Positions 1-11,650 of a stretch of DNA of 64,000 bases are shown here, piece by piece (the stretch's first letter is position 1; each line of letters starts with the position of its first letter). The notes below the pieces were generated by a model. That model ran no database searches. It saw only the letters and a program-made list of their open reading frames with translations, and was not told where the DNA came from. Both the position numbers and the translations under genes were made by a program. This DNA comes from Jackrogersella multiformis (Eukaryota > Ascomycota > Sordariomycetes > Xylariales > Hypoxylaceae), in contig CADCXD010000019.1 of the NCBI GenBank assembly GCA_902806575.1, positions 248,001 to 312,000 of the forward strand, written 5' to 3'.

Positions 1-323
1 ATAAAGACGGAGAATGAATTCATAAAGATATAGATAGCCAGCTACACCTTATGAATAACTGTTTAATACCATACATCATAAACAATATAAAACCCGAAAA
101 TTAATATCTACCTAAAGGATAAAATCACCTGGCCTTAACATCTGGCCTCAGCACACTTCTTTCTAATTCAGAAATCACTACTAAAAAGCTTACGCTACTT
201 CTATCATTGAAATAAATCACCACGGACATTTAATTGATAGAACTTATCTCTGACTTGAATACCATTTCACGAAGCTGTCAACGACCCCCTGGTTTTCTTA
301 CGACTCAAGCCTGAAAAATCAAG
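1..323. other. Upstream spacer
   Basis: AT-rich leader sequence before the first gene. I see no coding frame, RNA gene or repeat in it. It probably holds the promoter and 5' UTR of the gene that starts at 324. Confidence 0.4.
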
Positions 324-1265
324 ATGCCTATCTCATCTATTGATCGCACCAAAGCCACTACCCCTTATTACCCTGACGCCCATTTACTATCTCTACCACT
401 CGAATTACGGCTTGATATATACGAGAGATTCTTCTACACTCATCATTATGGGGAAATCGACGACAATACCGTAATTATACCGTGGAACGGTTCGAAAGCA
501 GTGCAGCTCCTCGAAACTTGCAAGCAGATCCAGGCGGAGGCCTCGCTGATAGTCTATCAGAAAATGACTATCAGCTGCAACCTTAAGGAATGGAAAATAT
601 TCCTCAAACGAATCGGCCCCCGAAATATCTCGTTGGTTAGGGACTTGACTATCACTTACACTTGCTCTCCCGACGACAATTCGGGGCAATGCCTTGGTGG
701 CACTGCGGTGAGACCCAATGAATGGACCGATATTTTCGAGCCTTTCGAACGAATCCAACCTAGTTTCAACCTTAAGACCCTGACGATAAAAGTATTCCCA
801 TGCATAGGTCATTGGGACTTCGATTCTCATCGATACAATCGCGGATTCACTTTCGGCAAGTACCACCTTACCGGCAAAAGACACAGGTTTCCCGCTTGCC
901 ATATCTACAGAGATGTCAAGATCCTCAAGCACTTGTCGCACTTCGGAAACGTGAAGCAGATAGCGCTCAAGAACCAATTCGACCCTCTTTGGGCCATGTT
1001 TCTTCGCCTGAGACTCGGGTTCATCGTCAAGGAGGATCGAAACGGCGACATGATAATCGTCAACCCGGACCACCCTGATTACGCCGTCGACCTGAGAGGC
1101 TATGAGCCGTCGAAGTCACACCGGGGATTCTACGACGAGATCGTGAAAGAACCCGAGCCTCCCAAGGACGAGGATCAGGACATAGATCCTCCGGTTGGGC
1201 AGGACTTCCTTCTTCACTTCGATCCCAGTTACATCGATCCACTGGCCGCCGAGTGGGAAGCTTAG
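324..1265 (+). CDS. 2EXR/F-box-like hypothetical protein
   Basis: Single-exon frame of 313 codons starting with ATG, with no intron needed. The N-terminal part carries LLSLPLELRLDIYERFF (about residues 22-38), followed about 35 residues later by LLETCKQIQAEASLIVYQ. This pairing of an LPxELRxxIY motif with a 'CkqixxEa' motif is what I know from fungal 2EXR/DUF7730-type proteins, which resemble F-box proteins at the N-terminus and are expanded in Pezizomycotina. The middle is rich in aromatic and basic residues and the tail (last 45 residues) is acidic and proline-rich. No signal peptide or membrane helix is visible. Function is unknown; the F-box likeness would suggest a protein-interaction role. 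The reverse strand also has a long open frame, which I read as a shadow because only the forward frame shows family motifs. Confidence 0.75.
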   Translation: MPISSIDRTKATTPYYPDAHLLSLPLELRLDIYERFFYTHHYGEIDDNTVIIPWNGSKAVQLLETCKQIQAEASLIVYQKMTISCNLKEWKIFLKRIGPRNISLVRDLTITYTCSPDDNSGQCLGGTAVRPNEWTDIFEPFERIQPSFNLKTLTIKVFPCIGHWDFDSHRYNRGFTFGKYHLTGKRHRFPACHIYRDVKILKHLSHFGNVKQIALKNQFDPLWAMFLRLRLGFIVKEDRNGDMIIVNPDHPDYAVDLRGYEPSKSHRGFYDEIVKEPEPPKDEDQDIDPPVGQDFLLHFDPSYIDPLAAEWEA

Positions 1266-1817
1266 GCTGTACGAGGAGAAGCAGGACCGGGCAATGATTA
1301 CTTATCGGATATCATAAGAGTGTGGGATATTCTTGGTACAGGAGTGTTATTGCGCGATTGAGGATTGGGTTATTATTGTATATGGATGGATATCAACGCG
1401 AGGTATCAGAAGTATATTAAAGGATATAACTGGGAAGGCATAATAATTATGGAATGAAACCAGAATGCTTCACCATACTTGATTGCTAAGATTTAATATT
1501 AGAGAATCCCAACAAAGGAAACATCACTACCTAGGTAGTAATCACAAGTAGCCTCTCCTTCTTATATCATAAGTACCTAAGTAACGTGTACGATTCGACC
1601 ACATCGGACCGAATAGTCGCCTTTGTCCCTTTGAGGTTTGAACTTACCAACGTAGTAGGTAACCGTTATTTGCGGACGAGTAACCGGGGTTCCACTAGGT
1701 TAGCCCCGTACATCAAGAAAGTTCTTTTTCGAATGCAGTTAGCTCGGGGAAACATAGATATTTCCAAACAAAAGACCGGTCAACGGGCAAAAGGGGGTCG
1801 ATCAAAATGTATTTGTA
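1266..1817. other. Spacer before the MITE
   Basis: AT-rich spacer. A sequence near 1775-1789 (ACCGGTCAACGGG) resembles the reverse complement of the MITE end (13 of 15 bases), so a second decayed end of a related element may lie just outside the intact one. Open frames here are short and show no coding pattern. Confidence 0.35.
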
Positions 1818-1873
1818 TCCCATTGACCGGTATAATAGTGTTACAATGGCTATAAATTACTAAAAATAGCTTC
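1818..1873 (+). repeat. MITE left terminal inverted repeat
   Basis: Starts immediately after TA. It pairs with 2348-2400 on the opposite strand; identical blocks include the first 16 bases and a 14-base block containing TTACTAAAAATAGC. Confidence 0.8.
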
Positions 1874-2347
1874 AATTGTAACAACTTCGATTACCATGTC
1901 CATAAATACCCACTTACCTATTCTTTCTCCTGAAAGTACAACGCGGTACAGAGCTTGTAAAATGTATGAGTCGGCGTTCAATTAACGATGTAATAAACAC
2001 TGTAATTAACATTATAGTGAGCGTTATAATAGGTAGAGTTATTGTTGGTTTGACAAGGGTACCGGTACGTTCAATCAAAACAGTTAAAAGCAAACTCGCG
2101 ATGATTTTTGGTGTTGTTCGTGTTTGTATCAAGTATAAGTGTAAGTTAAGTACGTAGGTTCCAACTACTTAATGTAATTGGTTGTTGCCTTATGCTCGGA
2201 CCACTCCACGTGAGTGCCTTACATAATACATTGCAACAGTTGTAGTTGGTATGTAGCTAGCGTTATAACTTAGGGTTAAGTAAAGGTAACTTAATGTATT
2301 ATTAATATGGGATTGATTCCTATTGGTCTATGGTCTTGGTTGTATTT

Positions 2348-2400
2348 GATGCTATTTTTAGTAATTTGTAGCAATTATAACACTATACCGGTCAATGGGA
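2348..2400 (-). repeat. MITE right terminal inverted repeat
   Basis: Reverse complement of the left end, three bases shorter in its outer third, and followed immediately by TA. Confidence 0.8.
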
Positions 2401-2592
2401 TAATAAGGACAAGATCACCTGTAGCTGTAATAGTCCATATCACCATTTCATTCTAAATGTAGGATTCTACATTCCATATCTGGAATTCTTATAGTTATGC
2501 CTTATATAACCGAACCTTTGGGTATATGTATGTAAACAAAGAAAACCGCCCCCTTTGCTAAGTAGTGCTTAGTCTGTACCCTAACCTAGTCT

Positions 2593-4533
2593 TCATAGAA
2601 CAGAATGTACTAGATTTAAAACTCGACTAGCAAGAGTTGATTGCGACCTCCCAGTGTTACCACTCCTCTCGGTCTCGCCGGATCGTCTCTGTTCTTGGAC
2701 TTCGGTGACGAATTTCGGCCATGTGTTGGTCAAGACGAGGTACTTGATGTGCGCCTGCGCACGGTCGAACACGCCGAAATCGAAATCTTCGGATATTTCG
2801 CCCACGTACTGAATCCTGCCAGCGACCTCTCCCAGCTCGATCCAATCGTGCCCAGAATCCGTCTCGCCGTCGTCACCCCGAGAAGCCCCGTCTGCTGCAA
2901 ATGGCGTGGCTGGATCCACCCTCGCCTCTCCGCATACTATTCGCGCGGGCCTCTCGAAGATGGCTTCGAGTTGCTTGAGATCCCGTGAGGGTAGATTGAT
3001 GGGGAACTCGGCGTCTCGAGGACTGATAAAGCTCGTGTAGATTATTAGGGCCTTGGTGAACACTTCGCGGATCTGGTCCTCGGTTGCACCTCCTGGCCAT
3101 GAAGACTTCCAAGAAGCAACATTAGTTAAGAAGGCAATATTTTCTCCCGAGAAGTCCCTCAATGCCGAGAACTCCTGGAGTGGGCCCGGATTCTCGTTTA
3201 GTACATGGTCGAGCGCATTCATAGTGAACAGACGGTCGCCTAACTCGTTGTCTAGGTAGTCGATAGTGATACCCTTCTCGACCAATGAGGCATTCTTCCA
3301 TTCTAGCGAGCTTGATGCTCTCAGAGTTTTTTGCGAGGCCGTCTCCCATTTAGCGTTCGAGTCTGCTGCTCTTTTGCGCAAGCTGCGATGCCTCACGACC
3401 AACCAGCAGGGAACGAAAACGGTGAATATTTCGAACATCATGACAGAGAGGTGAATCCTACGTTGGTTAACACTTCGATATATTTACTTTGTTGAGGTTT
3501 TCAACTTTTAGACTACTTACCATTCACTTGGGGCGAAGTATTGGTTGACTTTCGTGAACGCAGGTACATACATAGATATCAGCCACATTGGAGTCGCATG
3601 GAGACTATGAGGATGTCAGTGAGAAGGGGGTTATTCGCACAGGTAATGGGACTTACTTGGAAATGCAACAACCAATGGTCTGTACTCGCCAGCCCAGGGT
3701 ATCCCGAATACCCCAAGCTTTCCAGATCATGATGGGCGCAATCTAGATAGGTCAATACTGAGTGCTTATGCATTATTTCTACGCTGTGAACTTACTATCC
3801 ATGTCCAAATCACCTGCCACAATGCCGACGGCCACCACTCCCATCCACGACTCAGTTCTATCATCTGCTCAGCAATCGTGCCGGGGGGGAGCTCGGTACC
3901 CGCAATACCAAATGCAGGATGGTATTTAATGCACATAAGCCACATGCCGACAGTTAGGAGAATCTAGTCGAATGTTTAGTTAAAATTTAGAATCTCTGCA
4001 ACCGTGACCAGCAGAGGACATACCTGAACTATTATACCGAGGCCGATATAAATCAAGATCCTCGTCGGGTAATCCAAATCCCTCATACGGCAAAGCCATG
4101 ACGTGGCGGCCCCGTTACAACCCGACTTCTTCCTTCGAAGGTTTGAAGATTGAGTATATTGCTTCTGAAGTTTGGCGATGTAGAGAAATCGGGTGTTGGA
4201 GGCGTGGAACATAGCAACGCCTAGAGGGAACCAAATACCCATGAAGAAGTACTGGACATCGTACGCCACGATCACAGGCAGACACAGCCCAATGGGGTAC
4301 GTAATCTGTGCAAGAATCCAGTATATGTGAAGGAAGGCGATGGCTGTGAGGGATAAGGGCAGACCGCGGATCTTGAGAATTGGGTTGCTACGGTTGACAA
4401 CCAGGAACACCATGCCAACTATCAGGAGGAACGTCCATGTTGCGCAGAAGGCAATGTAGAATTTACCAACGGCGTCGAATGTTGGCGGACTCGTTGGAAG
4501 ATCATACAGGCTCGGCTGTACTAGTTCTGTCAT
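2593..4533 (-). CDS. Seven-helix receptor with RGS domain
   Basis: Putative fungal GPCR fused to a regulator-of-G-protein-signalling domain, expected in the plasma membrane and in heterotrimeric G-protein signalling. I splice five exons: 4533-4024, 3963-3796, 3742-3657, 3604-3521 and 3457-2593. They join in phase to 571 codons (570 residues). Exon 1 has PPTFDAVGKFY followed by several hydrophobic segments and IRGLPLSLTAIAFLH, HASNTRFLYIAKLQK. Exon 2 adds KYHPAFGIAGTEL, exon 3 APIMIWKAWGIRDTLGWR, exon 4 LHATPMWLISMYVP. Exon 5 starts with the last hydrophobic segment and continues into the RGS domain (about residues 350-465) with LNENPGPLQEFSALRDFSGEN, here cut short, and a C-terminal ExxFxxAL-like helix. 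These patterns match the fungal GprK-like/RGS integral membrane family as I remember it. The start is the ATG at 4533; the longer frame upstream begins with TTG. Confidence 0.85.
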
Positions 4534-7287
4534 GATGTGATAAGTTGATTCGGCTTGAAGACCTCCCAATAATGGACAACCCAGCCCGGAAACCCGAGCA
4601 TGGTGAGGAAGTCCAAGCTCTTGAAGTTATGTGATCAAGAATATACTAATATCCTACTAGTAACCTCATAGTTCCTGACACTCACGCAAGAATGCCAAGG
4701 GAGAATAGGTTCGGCTTCATTTTCATTTGCCAAGTGCATATCAATCTCGAGTTTATTCCCATGCGGGCGTGGATTTGTGTCGATCACTCGACTATTGTCA
4801 ATATCATTTTGGATTGATGATGGCGGAAAGGAAAATACCGAGACACAGATTGGCTGGTCCCTGCGCAAGAAAAGCACCGGCGCATTTCCCCGTCCCTGTC
4901 TAGGCCTTAAACGGACTACTCAGGGACATCGGGAGGGAAAAGGGGGTAACCCAATAGAATAGAGGCTCCTCCTAGATCTACGATTCCGCGATCCAGCCCA
5001 CCGGTTCCAAGATCGGTTTAGAGATGAGATTTCCGGTTGAAATTTAGACACGATAGTAGATGCGCTATTGAGTACCCCACGCGGCATTACTTCGTAGCTA
5101 AAGAACTAACCTAGGACTTATAGAAAAAACTACTGGCGTTTGAACTTGAAGCTAAATCATCTAATCAACACGAGGTTCCACATAGACTTATACTAACCAC
5201 ATTACTATATAACATAGAGTATGGGCTGAATACCTAGGTAACTAGTTATTGTTGCCCATTATCAATCCGATTTAGAATTCCCACAGTGATGCGAACCGCA
5301 TGCCTCTCTCCCCTGGCAAAGCTACTGCTGTCAGAACTTAAATTTTTTCATCGAGGTTCTATTGGTTAGCAGGTCAGAAATGAGAGACATGGGGTAAGTG
5401 AGACGCCATCTACCATACGCAGACGAGACTCGGCGCCACTGACACACGAGTCACAAATCAGGTGCAGTAAGGCAATGAAAGTATCTATAGGCTAGACCAC
5501 CAAGGGAACATGAATCACCTCGAGAGAGGAAAAATATGGTCGACCCAATCCGAGACACTATGTCGCTTCTAGATACCAGGGAGTTGGTAGAAAAGTATTG
5601 ACATTCAAGACAAGACTGATTCGGACCCTAGATACATGAAACCCACGCGGAGGAATGTGCGGATAGGAAAGACAATAAGAAGAAAAAGACAAGGAAAAAA
5701 GAATGGCCACCTATTCGAGGTCAAGCCATACCAGCAGTCTATTTAAGCCGATAGCTTCCTACCGCAGCCAGTGGAAAAGTCAGAACTAAAAATCAACGGT
5801 CGTGTCTTAGGACATATCTGTCCAATTGCTCTTTGAATTGCTATCAGAGAGCTTCCAGCCACGGCTATCAAATCTGGGAGAATGGAGAATGGACGCTGAT
5901 CTTCTGTGTCCTTCGGCATTCCATAAATGGACATGCCCGGTCCGATCAGAATAGCGTCCAAAGAGGTCGAGCACATCATAAAAGTACCATATTTTATTTC
6001 ATCAATATGGTATATCTACGCTGTGATTTTATTTTCGCTGAGGTAACCAACCCTGTCCCCTATTTCAAAAATTTTAATCTTCAACTGCGAAATAATTCTA
6101 TTATGATAAGTAAATCATGATATCGACTGTGGTCATCACTTCAACACACACACACACACAAACACACACAGAAAAAGAAAAAAGAAAAGAAAAAGCAATG
6201 TTAAGCCGATTCCAACACCACCCTATCTATCAGAATGCACACACTCTAGTACTTGAATCCCCATCCAATCAGCTTCCCAACTCTTGTGAAACACACCTTG
6301 GTCTCGAGGACTAGTCGCTTAGGCTCTCAGTCCGGTGTTTTAGAGACTACCGAGTCGCCACTTTATGAGGCAATCGTGATTGTAAGCGGCGCGCGCTTTT
6401 GTGCCCTGCTAGATCGCCTCGCTATGCTGCAAGCCACGGCGACGGCATATGCGGGGGCAACCAACACTTACTATAAAACCCCTTATATTTGGGTTGAATG
6501 CGACGAATACGCCGTTTGGCAGGTCGCCGTCCCCTCGTCGAAGGAATAGGGGAAAAGCAAGTGAAGTATAATAGTGGATACCCTTCAAGATAAGTCTGCT
6601 GAAGCTAGTAGTTAGTCGACGACGCCTATCAAGTTAAACCATCTAGACATTTCCATCAATCACAGCGACCCTCACATTCACCCTCATACTTAGTCATAGT
6701 ACAGTCACATTCACATCTCCAAACCCAAAGTCAGCAATAATTAATCAAGGTATCATTTCCCTCCACCCGACTCCCCCCCTACGTCCCCCCATTGAACAAG
6801 CAAAGACCTCTCTGTCTCCCTCTCTGTCCAACGAAGCGCGCCCACTCCGGACGACGCAGCAATTAGGTAACAACACTTAGGTTCTTCATCGTACTATACA
6901 CATGTAATGTGGCCATTGATCTCGTCCCTCGCAGTAGCGATCACATGACATGCCCCGATTCCTACCTACCTGCCTACCTACCTACCTACCTAGTTAGTCC
7001 AACCCCTTCCCCTAGGTAGCGTTTCCCTTGCTTTCCCTTCCCCCCCTTCGGTGCTTTCTTTTTTTTCGCCCCGATCGATCAAATCAAACCACCCCAACTC
7101 CGGACGGCGGCCGTATCGTGAAACAAAGACAAAAAAAGAATTCCGAAGCTCGTCAATCCGTCATTTCGAGGAGTCTGGCTTAAGAAGAGAGATCTCGAGA
7201 AAAAAAAACACAAAACCCGTCGTTAATCGGAACACATGGCCTTCTTCACTTTGCCTTGCCTTCGGCTCGGCACTATCTGCTCTGCTT
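4534..7287. other. Long spacer, no convincing gene
   Basis: About 2.75 kb between the 5' end of the receptor gene and the 3' end of the chitin synthase. It holds a CA/GA microsatellite, a polypyrimidine/(CCTA)n stretch near 6962-6993 and a few short frames. A 78-codon minus frame (5743-5979) starts with two ATG codons and reads like protein, but has no splice context or family motif I recognise. Confidence 0.4.
6143..6197 (+). repeat. CA microsatellite grading into purine-rich tract
   Basis: About 28 bases of (CA)n with one interruption, followed by an A/G-only run. Confidence 0.9.
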
Positions 7288-10025
7288 TCATGACCTGACG
7301 CTGCTGCCGATGCTGCTCACGGTGTCGCTGATCTTGCTGCCGATGCCGCCCATCCAGTCGTGGAACCGCTCGGGGACCTTGAGGCTCAGGCGCACGCGGC
7401 CCTCGACCACCATGTTGACCGCGTTCAGGATGGCGAACGTGGTGCTCCCCAGAGCTCTGAACAGCGCCAGCGAAGCGACCGCCCACAGGATGAAGGTCAA
7501 GTAGAAGTTGTTACCCACCTCCTTGTACCCGTACGCCTCCGACACGGCCATGGCCAGGATCGCGTTGGCCACCATCCAGATCACCACCATGTACGTGCGC
7601 ACGCTCCTGTAGTAGTCCTCCTGCATCTGGGCCTCGGAGATTTCCGCCTTGGGCACCTCGACGCGATCTCTCAGGTTGCGCAGCGCCTCGTCGTAGCCGC
7701 TGTCGATATCTAGCTGCTCGCTCGGCATTTCGAGCGAGACCATGTTGCCCTGGCCTGTGGCCCCTCCCAGGTCCGTCTTCATGACGTTGTCGCCCTTGGT
7801 GCCCCACGTCACGTCGTGCGTGTTGCAGAAGGCGTACACCTGTAGCGTGCAGATATAGCTTGGAAGCAGCGCGAAGTATTGCGCCGAACTCGTGAACATA
7901 TGCCACGGGTCCAGGTACAAAAAGCTCATGAGGAAGTACAGGCCTACCGTCGACGCCGTAGACACGATTAAGTTGGTGAATGTATTGTTGCCCAGCTTTA
8001 GCTGATCGTCCTTGATGGTGTGGATGACGATGAAGATGGTCGCGAATGTGTTGTATACCATGATGATACCGTATATAATCATGCTAGCCATGTAGAGCTT
8101 CTTCGCGCCCTGTGGCCGGTTTCCTAGCGAGATGATGAACTGCATGCTGATGAGTAGCACACATGTATAGCGAAGCACGGTGAACATGTAAAGCGCGATG
8201 TTATGCCCGAAGGGGTCGACAGCCGGATCCGTAAGCCCGCCGCCGATGAAGTAAAAGGCGAGATAAAAGTTGGCGAGAGAGAAGTAGGTAAATATGAGCT
8301 GGAGGAATTGGTACACAAACTCAATGTGCAGCAGGACTTTTCGGGCGAATGTGTGATCCGTCTTCCAGATCTGCTTGAAGTGAACGAGGGAGTACACGGC
8401 AGCGAAAAATGCGCCGTTGAGCCACCGACGTCGTTGAGAGATAAACTCGGGGACAGCATCTGACAGGTTAGTTGGCTTTGTTTCCAAGCATAAAGGACAC
8501 TCGCGAGAAGCTTACCGGGTACATCCGTCTCACCAGTACAACCCTTAACATATTTCAACACCCACCTCTCATTTCTCTTCGCGACCAACTCCCAGCACAA
8601 GATACGATCCTCAGCTAAGTACATATTCGCCGTGAACACGTCGGCGTGTTGGCCGTGCAGCGTCTCACCCTTGAAGTACTGGCTGAGGGGACCGTGACCC
8701 GTCTCGTCGTTCTGCAGAGCGTGGTATCGGTAGGCACTCAGAGCGCCGGGAAGCACTGTTATGTAACCAAACACCGACTCCAGAGGCTTGTCTAGGATGT
8801 TCGACATCTTGTACTCAAAATTCTGAGATGCGACTAGCGGGTTCAGCAAGTTACTCCCGAACTTCCCCTTCATAGCCTTGATCTCGCCGCAGGCACCGGC
8901 GACGTTGGAATCGGTATCGAATGCCTTCCACAGGTGGTACAGCGAGTTCGCACCGGGCTTGGTGCCCACATCCAGCAAGATACAGATGTTTGGATTCAGA
9001 GCCTTGCCGAAAGCGTTAAAGAACCAGCGATGGGAGTTGAGCTTTCGCTGATTCCTCTCCTTCAAGCAGAAGATCATCTGGCAGGGCACGATGCCCTTCT
9101 CGGCGCCCTTGAATTTGAGGTCCGAATCGAGCGATACCTGTGTCGTGTACTCGTATACGTGGGCCTGCACCGCCTTCTGGTTGACGAAGTTCTTGGCGAT
9201 TCCGTGCTGGTAGACGCCCATCGCGGCCAGCCCGTCGAGCGTTCTCGGGTGAACCTTTTCTCGCCCATCGGACACTATGCAGACGACAATCTTCTGCCAG
9301 CCGGTCTCACCCCACGTGCGGGACTTGTTGCGCCCGCAGAAGTGACTTACGTTCTTCATCACGGCGTGCATGGTGCGGGTGAAGTCGATCTCGTCCTCGT
9401 TGTACATGGTGATGCAGATGAATAATTCCGTCTCACGCGCCGTGCGGCCGATATTCTGGCGTAACTTATACCCCTTATCTACGAAGTCGTCCGGGTCGCA
9501 CGTCACGGCAGTATATCGCATGTGCGTGAACTCGACTTCGTCGCGACGCGGCAGGAAACTGTACAGGATAGTAGGTATTTTGCATTCGAGAATCAGTTCA
9601 CCATTAATCAGTTGTACCTCCTTTTTGGAGGTGAGCGGGGCGCGGACGCCGCGGCGCTCTTGCTTGCCTTCCGGCGCGGCGCCGTAGTGCTCGACCTTCT
9701 CCCCGAAAGGAGCTTGCGAAGCCTCCTCACTAAGGGTGACTTGCGATTCTCCTGCGTAGGAGTCACGGTACGGTCGCGTACCAATATCGGACTCTGCGCC
9801 GAATACATCGTCACCTCCATCAAGGGGGATGTTTACCGTCGCATCGTCGGCTGTGTACGTTGAATCCCGCCCTGATGCGGAGAAGAGTGGAGCAGGAGGT
9901 AATGGTCTGCGTGGGCTCCCGCCGTATCTAGAAGATGGCGTACCCGGTCTAGGGCTGCCATTGAGATCTGCTGGTTCGTAGTGGGAAGAAGGTGGTGGCC
10001 GCGAGAAATCAGTGGTTGTGGACAT
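7288..10025 (-). CDS. chs: Chitin synthase (division 1, class I/II type)
   Basis: Family-2 glycosyltransferase that polymerises UDP-GlcNAc into chitin at the plasma membrane for cell wall and septa. Exon 1 is 10025-8516 and exon 2 is 8459-7288, separated by a 56-bp GTAAGC...CAG intron; together they code for 893 residues from the ATG at 10025. The Ser/Pro-rich N-terminus is followed by the division-1 signature EFTHMRYTAVTCDPDDF, then ETELFICITMYNEDE, VVCIVSDGR, LDVGTKPG, the acceptor-side NMYLAEDRILCWELVAKR and, at the exon junction, VPEFISQRRRWLNG, which holds the QRRRW catalytic motif. Several hydrophobic segments near the C-terminus fit the usual membrane domain. Length is normal for class I-III enzymes (about 900 residues). 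The EFTHMRYTA block and the absence of a myosin or cytochrome-b5 domain exclude classes V-VII; I cannot separate class I from II by eye. An in-frame upstream extension exists (see 10026-10784). Confidence 0.93.
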
Positions 10026-10784
10026 TCTCGAAGATGGGGTCCAAGGTCGGGGAGAGCTGTTGTCTCGCGATCGGAATGGCTCATATGCCGAATCTATCGG
10101 CGCGATATGTGGGGGGTCGAGGATGGAGGATGTTCGTGATCGCGTAGATCTGATTGAAGGTTGGTATGTTCGACGAGGTGACGGTCGGATACTATCAGGT
10201 TTGTTTGGTGAGCCACTGCTATCAGAGCTGCTGGGTTTGCTTGAGGAGCTGCTTTCGCTGCTGGCTGCCTTGGTCTTGAGAAGAGAATTTCTTCTCGGCG
10301 ACGGCCCCTCTGGTATAGTTGGCAGATTCTGCTTGAGCTCTTCTTGGAGTACGTGTGCGGGCTTGGTCTTCTTCTGTAACTTTACAGTACCCTTGCGTTT
10401 GGGAACAGGTTTGCGCTTGGGCGACGAATCGCCAGCTGGCGGAGATGACTACTCCTCGCCAGGAGACGACACGGGCGTTCGCGCTTCTTCTTGCTTCTTA
10501 AGCGAATCCAAATGCTCTGGTGTTGAGATCTTGACTGTTTTCTTCTCCTCTTTCGCTTGCTTCTTGAGAGCCAGTGGTGCGGGGACGACGCCTGGGGGTA
10601 ACAATGCTGGGTCTGGCATCTGTGGAAGTACATACGGTCGAGGATCTTGTAATGGCTCCTCCATAGATGTTAATAATCTCACTGCCGCCGGGTTCCCTCT
10701 TGGACCGTGTATGAGATGGTCATTATCGTCATCGTCGTAACCTGGAAGGGCGTATCCAGGTGGTCGTGAAGGAGTGCCGTCCAT
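10026..10784 (-). other. In-frame N-terminal extension of chitin synthase, interrupted by TAG
   Basis: Reading upstream of the chitin synthase ATG in the same frame, about 141 codons stay open back to a TAG at 10451-10449. Above that TAG the same frame is open for another 111 codons to an ATG at 10784. Both halves look like one low-complexity protein: Ser/Pro/Lys-rich below the stop, and GYALPGYDDDDNDHLIHGP just after the upper ATG. The upper ATG may be the ancestral start, with a nonsense mutation, a sequence error, or an unrecognised phase-0 intron ending at the TAG. Donor candidates are GTGAGA at 10682 and GTCAAG at about 10535, but the acceptor side lacks a good branch site. Alternatively the upper frame is a separate short gene or an upstream ORF. 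Confidence 0.5.
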
Positions 10785-11650
10785 AGCGAAATATTATCGG
10801 CCAAGATGCCGAGGGAATCGTCTGTGAGACAGTTCGCTAATGTTTGTTGTCGATGGCTGGAATGTATGCGCAGTAGACCTAATATCTCTTGGCTGCCTGG
10901 CTACCTGATAGTAGGGTCGAGGTCAATCGATCAATGTGAATCGCGAATCTTGTTCGATTGATGTAATGGTGTAGATAGGATATGACTACCTAGTACATGT
11001 AGGTATTAGATAGCAAATGCAAAATGCAAAATGCAAAAATCAATAAAGTTAAGCAATCTTTAATGGTCGCGAATTGACTTATGCAACGGTAACACAACGT
11101 TTATGAGTTAAGGTAGAGTTGATCCTCGGTGGGGAGCTAGCTCGACCTTTGAAGGGAGCTAGGCAAGAGCTTTGTTGTATTTGGATGTGCTTTGCAGTTG
11201 TAGTTTAGTGTTGCCCAGCAACCCGTGCCCTAAGCCCCACAATCAAGCGGCAGTGCAGTCTTGGCAATTGCATGTTTGTCCCGATTTCGATATCTCCGCC
11301 CGTTCTTTCCTTTTGTTTTATTTATTTCAAAAGTATAAATACCTAGGTTCGTCATGTTCTTTCCTCTTTCCCCAGAAATATTGATTGCTATTTCGGTGAA
11401 TTTATTACTCACACAGAAGTACCCGAGGGTGACCTGTATCCATATATTTCCTGCATTACGGATGTACCTAGGTACTCCGCCGATGCAAGTAAAATAGATC
11501 AAATGGATGTAAACAACTTACCATACAGCCTATCAAGGGTGTACCCAAGATGTTCCAATGTTCGGATGTAGTTCAAGTTCAAATATTATATTATTACTCA
11601 TAGTAAGACCGTAGATCGAGGACCAGATCACGGACCAGATCAAGGACCTT
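10785..11650. other. Spacer with short tandem repeats
   Basis: Contains about three tandem copies of AAAATGC at roughly 11013-11038 and a few CCTAGG-type tracts. The 5' part probably holds the chitin synthase promoter. No coding pattern seen. Confidence 0.5.

Larger units (their letters stand above)
1818..2400. mobile_element. Tc1/mariner-type MITE, 583 bp
   Basis: Non-autonomous DNA transposon. The left end begins TCCCATTGACCGGTAT and the right end is its reverse complement. The two ends stay alignable for about 55-70 bp with one 3-bp gap and scattered mismatches. Both ends are flanked directly by TA (1816-1817 and 2401-2402), the target-site duplication of the Tc1/mariner superfamily. The interior is AT-rich and has only short open frames (longest 72 and 63 codons) with no transposase motif, so the element must be mobilised in trans if at all. 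The closely matching ends suggest it is not very old. Confidence 0.8.

Noticed and set aside
405..1073. Long reverse-strand open frame (222 codons) across the first gene
   Set aside because: Shadow of the forward frame, which carries the LPLELRLDIY and CKQIQAEA motifs; the reverse frame has none.
5743..5979. 78-codon minus frame starting with two Met
   Set aside because: No family pattern, introns or promoter; a short frame of this size is expected by chance.
7360..9863. Several long plus-strand frames inside the chitin synthase
   Set aside because: Arise from GC-rich third positions of the minus-strand gene; no motifs of their own.
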